A stretch of DNA of 22,960 nt from Hemicentrotus pulcherrimus (lineage: Eukaryota > Echinodermata > Echinoidea > Camarodonta > Strongylocentrotidae). The stretch spans positions 175,882 through 198,841 of the forward strand of contig BEXV01000854.1 in the NCBI GenBank assembly GCA_003118195.1, in the 5' to 3' direction. Made by a program: the position numbers and the translations under genes. Below the pieces are notes generated by a model. That model was not told where the DNA came from and did not search any database. It worked only from the letters and a program-made list of their open reading frames with translations. Below are positions 21,201 to 22,960 of the stretch, piece by piece (positions within the stretch are counted from its first letter, which is position 1; each line of letters starts with the position of its first letter).

Positions 21201-22127
21201 CTGCTTTTGTCACCCTGCCCCAGACATTCAGAGTCGGAGTGCTTAAATAGACTACAGACTTTGAACATATTTTCTTCTTTAAGGTAAAAATCTGAACTAT
21301 GAAAAAAGTCACTATGAAAAAATAGACTTCTGTTAATAAATAATGATAATTCAAATATAATGACAATTCAAATTTTATGCCAATTCTGTCATGAGTAAAA
21401 TAGATTTCTGTTAATAAATAATGATAATTAAAATATAATGATAATTCAAATTTTATGCCAATTCTGTCATGAGTAATTTTAGAAGAATTTGACACCAATA
21501 TTCTGTACATTGCTTAACATACATGTAGCTTGTTGGAACAGTCATATATTTCACAAGCGAGAGATGGTTAGTACATACATGTACATGTACATGTATGTAG
21601 TTTCCTTGTTATGTTTGTTATATTGTTAGCTTGATATATTTCAATGAGGCCCGAGGATGACTTTAGAATGTGAGTCCACAACAAGGAAACTTCTGAATTT
21701 AGAAAGATGTATGTTAGATAACAATTGCACTCAACATTTGTGGTCCTGCGCCACAAAACCAATAAAAAGTCGCCAGAAAAGACTTTTTCAGTTTTGGGTG
21801 ATTCTTAAAGAAGAGATTCTCAGCTTTGAAATGTTATATTAACCCTTGTACATGTACATCCCTAACTCATAGTCTTACATTTGAACATTACAAAAATCAA
21901 CTTTTTTTCATGGACTTGTCACAATGTCAAATAGGACCACTACCTAAAACTGATTGTCAATATTAGGGAATGATCGTTAAATTCTTCAAAGCAAAATGAG
22001 ATAAAACTGTGATGATTCTATTGCTTGTAAAAAATGTCTTACCATTTTGTTCTTTTGTTGGTGGCCTTTGGTCCACCTTAGGACCTTCTCTGGACTTCCT
22101 TCGGAGGTTATATCTGGTCTGTTCCAT
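12062..22127 (-). CDS. TMEM41B: TMEM41B, ER VTT/DedA-family phospholipid scramblase
   Basis: TMEM41B is a multi-pass ER protein that moves phospholipids between membrane leaflets and is needed for autophagosome formation and lipid export; several RNA viruses also use it as a host factor. Seven exons join in frame: 22127-22043, 20614-20455, 19846-19718, 15477-15384, 14624-14520, 13335-13197 and 12231-12062 (882 bp, 293 residues; human has 291). A first membrane segment lies near residues 55-77. The VTT core holds YIFLQTFAIPGSIFLSILSG (residues 123-142) and FLRITPFLPNWFINITSP. The C-terminal part is GVAPPSFVAIQAGTTLYQL and the last residues are KFE. All donors are GT and acceptors AG. The start ATG has a strong context (AAGATGG) and an in-frame TAA two codons upstream. 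The TFAIPGSIFL motif separates it from the paralogue TMEM41A. Large introns hold many transposons, but the coding frame is intact. Confidence 0.96.
12655..12965 (+). mobile_element. tRNA-derived SINE
   Basis: On the plus strand there is a box A (TAGTCGAGTGG) and, about 37 bp on, a box B (GGTTAGATTCC). A body of about 230 bp follows and ends AAGTGCTATATAAATC, the usual tail of this SINE type. It lies in TMEM41B intron 6 in antisense orientation. Its body differs from that of the SINE at 10155-10404. Confidence 0.7.
12970..13140. repeat. Imperfect ATT/ATC/GTA triplet repeats
   Basis: Interrupted trinucleotide runs follow directly after the SINE tail, as often seen where a SINE tail has expanded. 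Confidence 0.75.
13197..13335 (-). CDS. TMEM41B: TMEM41B exon 6
   Basis: 139 bp with a TTTCTGTAG acceptor and a GTAAGT donor. It encodes VSRHREHLLNYIIFLRITPF, LPNWFINITSPI and ends WPFFIGTFL plus the first base of a Gly codon. The RITPFLPNWFIN motif is the most conserved part of the VTT domain. Confidence 0.96.
13336..14070 (-). other. TMEM41B intron 5, part
   Basis: AT-rich sequence between exon 6 and a palindromic MITE. I see no gene or clear repeat. Confidence 0.7.
14073..14385 (-). mobile_element. Palindromic MITE, GTGTTTCACAAAG family, subfamily 2 (copy B)
   Basis: About 313 bp with terminal inverted repeats of some 65 bp (CAGGGGGGTGCTTCACAAAG at the left; GTGAAACACCCCCCAGG at the right) and a unique AT-rich centre. 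The centre matches the reverse complement of the copy at 15720-16034. It lies in TMEM41B intron 5 and has no coding capacity. Confidence 0.85.
14520..14624 (-). CDS. TMEM41B: TMEM41B exon 5
   Basis: 105 bp, phase 0 at both ends, with a CTGTTTGCAG acceptor and a GTAAGT donor. It encodes CSAIGASNCYMISYFVG and then VQLVQKYIPERVEKWSAT, matching the CSGLGASFCYMLSYLVG region of human TMEM41B. Confidence 0.96.
14625..15383 (-). other. TMEM41B intron 4
   Basis: It contains a probable non-LTR retrotransposon 3' end (about 15060-15237) on the plus strand. Elsewhere I see only AT-rich sequence and no gene. Confidence 0.7.
15060..15237 (+). mobile_element. Probable non-LTR retrotransposon 3' end (CR1/L2-like UTR)
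   Basis: A T-rich UTR-like stretch (TGTTTTTTGTTTACTATCTT, GGCCATTCCTTGCAGGCACA) ends TTAAATAAAATATAAACAAA. It resembles 3' ends of deuterostome CR1/L2 elements. There is no coding part, so the family is a guess. Confidence 0.4.
15384..15477 (-). CDS. TMEM41B: TMEM41B exon 4
   Basis: 94 bp with a CATCCCCTCAG acceptor and a GTAAGT donor. It completes a Phe codon and encodes LQTFAIPGSIFLSILSGFLF and PFVVALFLVCL. The AIPGS turn and following hydrophobic helix are the re-entrant part of the VTT core. Confidence 0.97.
15720..16034 (+). mobile_element. Palindromic MITE, GTGTTTCACAAAG family, subfamily 2 (copy C)
   Basis: It starts TGGGGGGTGTTTCACAAAGA and ends AACACCCCCCTGG. Its centre (for example TATTCAAGTATTTTAGAC and GAAAATATGAATGATTTGAA) matches the reverse complement of copy B. 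B and C are therefore opposite-strand copies flanking TMEM41B exons 5 and 4. Confidence 0.85.
16132..16885 (+). pseudogene. 5'-truncated non-LTR retrotransposon (CR1/Jockey-like), end of reverse transcriptase and 3' tail
   Basis: The open frame 16139-16570 encodes the last part of a reverse transcriptase: KSTKFLGLFIDERMSW, then LLSRNAGVINKLKPMFPS, then LYSTLMLPYLNYGILAWDSS. These FLG..ID...W and PYL.YG..AW motifs are typical of CR1/Jockey-type elements. The palm catalytic FADD motif is missing because the 5' part is lost. After the stop a shifted frame near 16603 reads LFKKRNKVHNYPT, the usual C-terminal block, so a frameshift has broken the gene. The element ends in AATCAAATCAAAT-type tail repeats near 16865-16885. 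It lies antisense in TMEM41B intron 3 and cannot be active. Confidence 0.8.
16972..18583 (+). pseudogene. Decayed Mutator-like transposase (metazoan type), interrupted by a MITE
   Basis: Pieces in shifting frames spell a Mutator-like DDE transposase. In order they are: VAVSYDGTWQ (17061-17090, first catalytic Asp), VVISVDTREVLNTEVLSKSC (17134-17193), YKDWEASHNDVC (to 17284), NHKWSSGKMEV, LRYKSMLSDGDS (second Asp near 17777-17785), KLDCIGHVGKRL, then FCPENGWCKYKKTG, LLLPTFTRLSDPDLLERCL and TQNQNESFNALIWKRCPK (catalytic Glu at 18325-18327). A shifted frame continues to 18581. Breaks include a frameshift around 17091-17135, TAA at 17194, TAG at 17726 where Trp is expected, frameshifts near 18060 and 18410, and the MITE at 17285-17666. 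No terminal repeats were recognised. The family assignment rests on remembered motif patterns. It lies antisense in TMEM41B intron 3. Confidence 0.75.
17285..17666. mobile_element. TTAA-flanked MITE (piggyBac-like) inside the Mutator pseudogene
   Basis: The ends are perfect inverted repeats: TTAAAGGTAAAGACCAGT (17285-17302) and ACTGGTCTTTACCTTTAA (17649-17666). TTAA at both edges is the target duplication used by piggyBac elements. Removing 378 bp, that is the element plus one TTAA, joins the transposase pieces DVCL and NHKWSS in one open frame. It has no coding capacity. Confidence 0.82.
18600..19384 (-). other. TMEM41B intron 3 sequence without a recognised gene
   Basis: From about 18950 to 19330 the DNA is richer in CpG than its surroundings and includes a perfect 12-bp hairpin (19063-19090). 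The minus-strand open frame 19070-19375 shows no known motif. This could be the remaining 3' end of the Mutator element, but no terminal repeat was found. Confidence 0.5.
19063..19090. other. Perfect 12-bp hairpin
   Basis: CCTAGTATTACG, loop TAGA, then CGTAATACTAGG. Twelve perfect pairs with a four-base loop is unlikely by chance at a given site. Function is unknown. Confidence 0.7.
19385..19670 (+). mobile_element. Palindromic MITE, GTGTTTCACAAAG family, subfamily 1 (copy D)
   Basis: It starts CCTGGGGGGTGTTTCACAAA and ends TTTGTGAAACACTCTCCAGG. Nearly the whole 286 bp folds back (AACTATGGCAGGCCATTCAT pairs with ATGAACGGCTTGCCATAGTT). It is the same subfamily and orientation as copy A. It ends 47 bp short of the splice-donor end of TMEM41B exon 3. 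Confidence 0.85.
19718..19846 (-). CDS. TMEM41B: TMEM41B exon 3
   Basis: 129 bp with a CTTATTTCAG acceptor and a GTATCC donor, weaker than the GTAAGT seen in three other introns of the gene. It encodes DDIEHIKLPRNMDDAKVLGK and ILSRYNEQNSIAVMAAFFIT, then YI. The KLPRNMDDAK block matches KVPRDMDDAK in human TMEM41B. Confidence 0.95.
20150..20440 (+). mobile_element. Non-LTR retrotransposon 3' UTR with (TTCAA)n tail
   Basis: A T-rich UTR-like stretch ends in GTGGTGAATAAATTCAATTC followed by TTCAA repeats (about 20415-20438), a 3'-tail type used by CR1/RTE-class elements. It is antisense to TMEM41B and ends about 14 bp from the exon 2 donor. There is no coding part. Confidence 0.55.
20455..20614 (-). 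CDS. TMEM41B: TMEM41B exon 2
   Basis: 160 bp with an ATCGTTTGTAG acceptor and a GTGAGT donor. It encodes a variable acidic stretch (VQRIAESMEAPSVKAVESTE), then the first membrane segment PALIVFLIFLSSVGIMGLVY and WSFPEIDE. An in-frame TGA directly after the exon shows the splice is required. Confidence 0.94.
20679..20833. mobile_element. Short GTGTTTCACAAA-ended element, divergent subfamily (copy E)
   Basis: It starts CTGGGGGGTGTTTCACAAAA and ends GGCTTTGTGAAACGGGGTCC. The 150-bp inside (TGTCATCAGTGACACATGAC and complementary words near the right end) is unrelated to copies A-D and also folds back. It lies in TMEM41B intron 1. Confidence 0.7.
20834..22042 (-). other. TMEM41B intron 1, distal part
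   Basis: AT-rich DNA with a 78-bp tandem duplication (21321-21476) and an ACATGT-rich microsatellite near 21576-21599. I see no gene. Confidence 0.7.
21321..21476. repeat. Two-copy 78-bp tandem repeat
   Basis: TGTTAATAAATAATGATAAT recurs at 21331 and 21409, and the rest of the unit matches closely up to CATGAGTAA. Because 78 is a multiple of three, it makes a false repetitive open frame on the minus strand. Confidence 0.85.
22043..22127 (-). CDS. TMEM41B: TMEM41B exon 1 (coding part)
   Basis: It encodes MEQTRYNLRRKSREGPKV and then DQRPPTKEQN, followed by one base and a GTAAGA donor. This basic, hydrophilic N terminus faces the cytosol in the family and is poorly conserved. The start rests on the strong context, the in-frame TAA just upstream and the final length close to the human protein. 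Confidence 0.88.
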
Positions 22128-22172
22128 CTTAGATTATCTTGACGAGTCAATTGCACATTCCCAACTCCTAGG
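22128..22172 (-). other. TMEM41B 5'UTR with possible upstream splice acceptor
   Basis: Upstream of the ATG lies TTTCTGTCCACAG (exon edge at 22172), a good acceptor. A noncoding first exon may therefore lie further upstream, towards 22320-22960. Confidence 0.45.
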
Positions 22173-22960
22173 CTGTGGACAGAAACACATAAAAATCAGA
22201 TTTGTTTCCATTTTTTCTGTATCTCCGTATAAAACTGTTTACACAAATTCAGTCGTAAAAAACTGGATTCACCTGGCTTCACCGATTCACTGTAATGAGA
22301 ATCTGAGACATTACGGTAGATAACTTCACACAGGCGCTCGTGCGCCCGCCCGCAACCCACCATCAGTATGCACTTGTATTCTGCAGCGGTTTGGCGTGAA
22401 ACCTGAGAAAATGTGTATACTAATATCATTGTTTTTTCCGAAAAATACTCCAAAAAATAACAAGAAAATTGACACGAAACAGGTTATAAAGATAACAACT
22501 TTTAACTCATGATCTTTATTTGGACATTAAATGAATATTTACTTCATTTTGGGTATGTTTTAGTAGGGTATATCCACGCCAGAGTTACGGGTCATATTTT
22601 GGATACCTTACTGAACAAGTGCTGGTGTAGGTTAGGTCACACATAGGAGCATCACTATCCTGGCTGTGTAGTGAAAGCTGTGCTTTTGATTCTCAACATT
22701 TCAAACACCACTGTACAAAACTCAACTGATTTCACTCCAAATCGGTACTTTAGTGACAATTGATGACACCTAAACAGCATTTAAAACTAGATGGAATTTT
22801 GACTGCGCGCAGTCCAAAATGATGCCTCCGCCATAGAGCAATTTTTAAAATTCAAGTTGATTGTAATCTATCCGTCGGTTTTTTAATGATAATGCACTCA
22901 CAAGCTATTTATAGGCATACATAATGAACCACAAGACCTTTGACCTGATGACCCTAAAAT
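22173..22960. other. Upstream region of TMEM41B
   Basis: I see no coding exon. The stretch includes a GC-rich patch (about 22330-22400) with a possible noncoding exon. Near 22800-22835 there is the perfect palindrome GACTGCGCGCAGTC beside a minus-strand ATGGCGGAGG, a YY1-like word common at promoters. No TATA box is convincing. Confidence 0.35.

Noticed and set aside
21052..21510. 152-residue minus-strand open frame with an internal repeat
   Set aside because: The repeat comes from the 78-bp tandem duplication in AT-rich intron; the protein is low complexity and resembles nothing known.
22196..22453. 85-residue minus-strand open frame upstream of TMEM41B
   Set aside because: It does not join the TMEM41B frame and has no family resemblance; the region is better viewed as UTR or promoter.

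Overview
The window is animal genomic DNA: AT-rich, with introns and many short transposable elements. It holds the 3' half of one gene and all coding exons of another, arranged tail to tail. The protein sequences, the tRNA-derived SINEs and the repeated elements ending in GGGGTGTTTCACAAAG point to an invertebrate deuterostome, most likely an echinoderm such as a sea urchin. The organism is an inference, because no species-specific marker was checked.

Layout. Positions 1-3738 (+ strand) carry the last four coding exons of Pax6: the second half of the homeodomain and the Pro/Ser/Thr-rich activation region, ending in the conserved [12 protein letters not shown]...QYWPR tail. About 8.3 kb of 3'UTR and intergenic DNA follows (3739-12061). 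It holds candidate poly(A) signals, two hairpins, an exact 1,087-bp tandem duplication joined by a single N (probably an assembly error), a pair of 99-bp inverted elements, a small Tc1/mariner-type element, a SINE, a 696-bp assembly gap, one palindromic MITE and an inverted minisatellite. Positions 12062-22172 (- strand) carry TMEM41B, an ER membrane protein of the VTT/DedA family. Seven coding exons join in frame into 293 residues, with part of a 5'UTR.

The TMEM41B introns are crowded. They hold four more palindromic GGGGTGTTTCACAAAG elements, a second SINE, three non-LTR retrotransposon remnants and a decayed Mutator-like transposase. That transposase is interrupted by a separate MITE with TTAA target sites, and removing the MITE plus one TTAA rejoins an open reading frame. 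Two copies of one palindromic subfamily lie in opposite orientation on either side of TMEM41B exons 4 and 5, so the pre-mRNA could fold into a long double-stranded stem there.

The two genes have no obvious functional link: Pax6 is a developmental transcription factor and TMEM41B a housekeeping lipid scramblase. I did not find a new multigene system. The most interesting material is the nested and inverted repeat architecture: the palindromic MITE family, the strand-switching minisatellite and the nested transposon.
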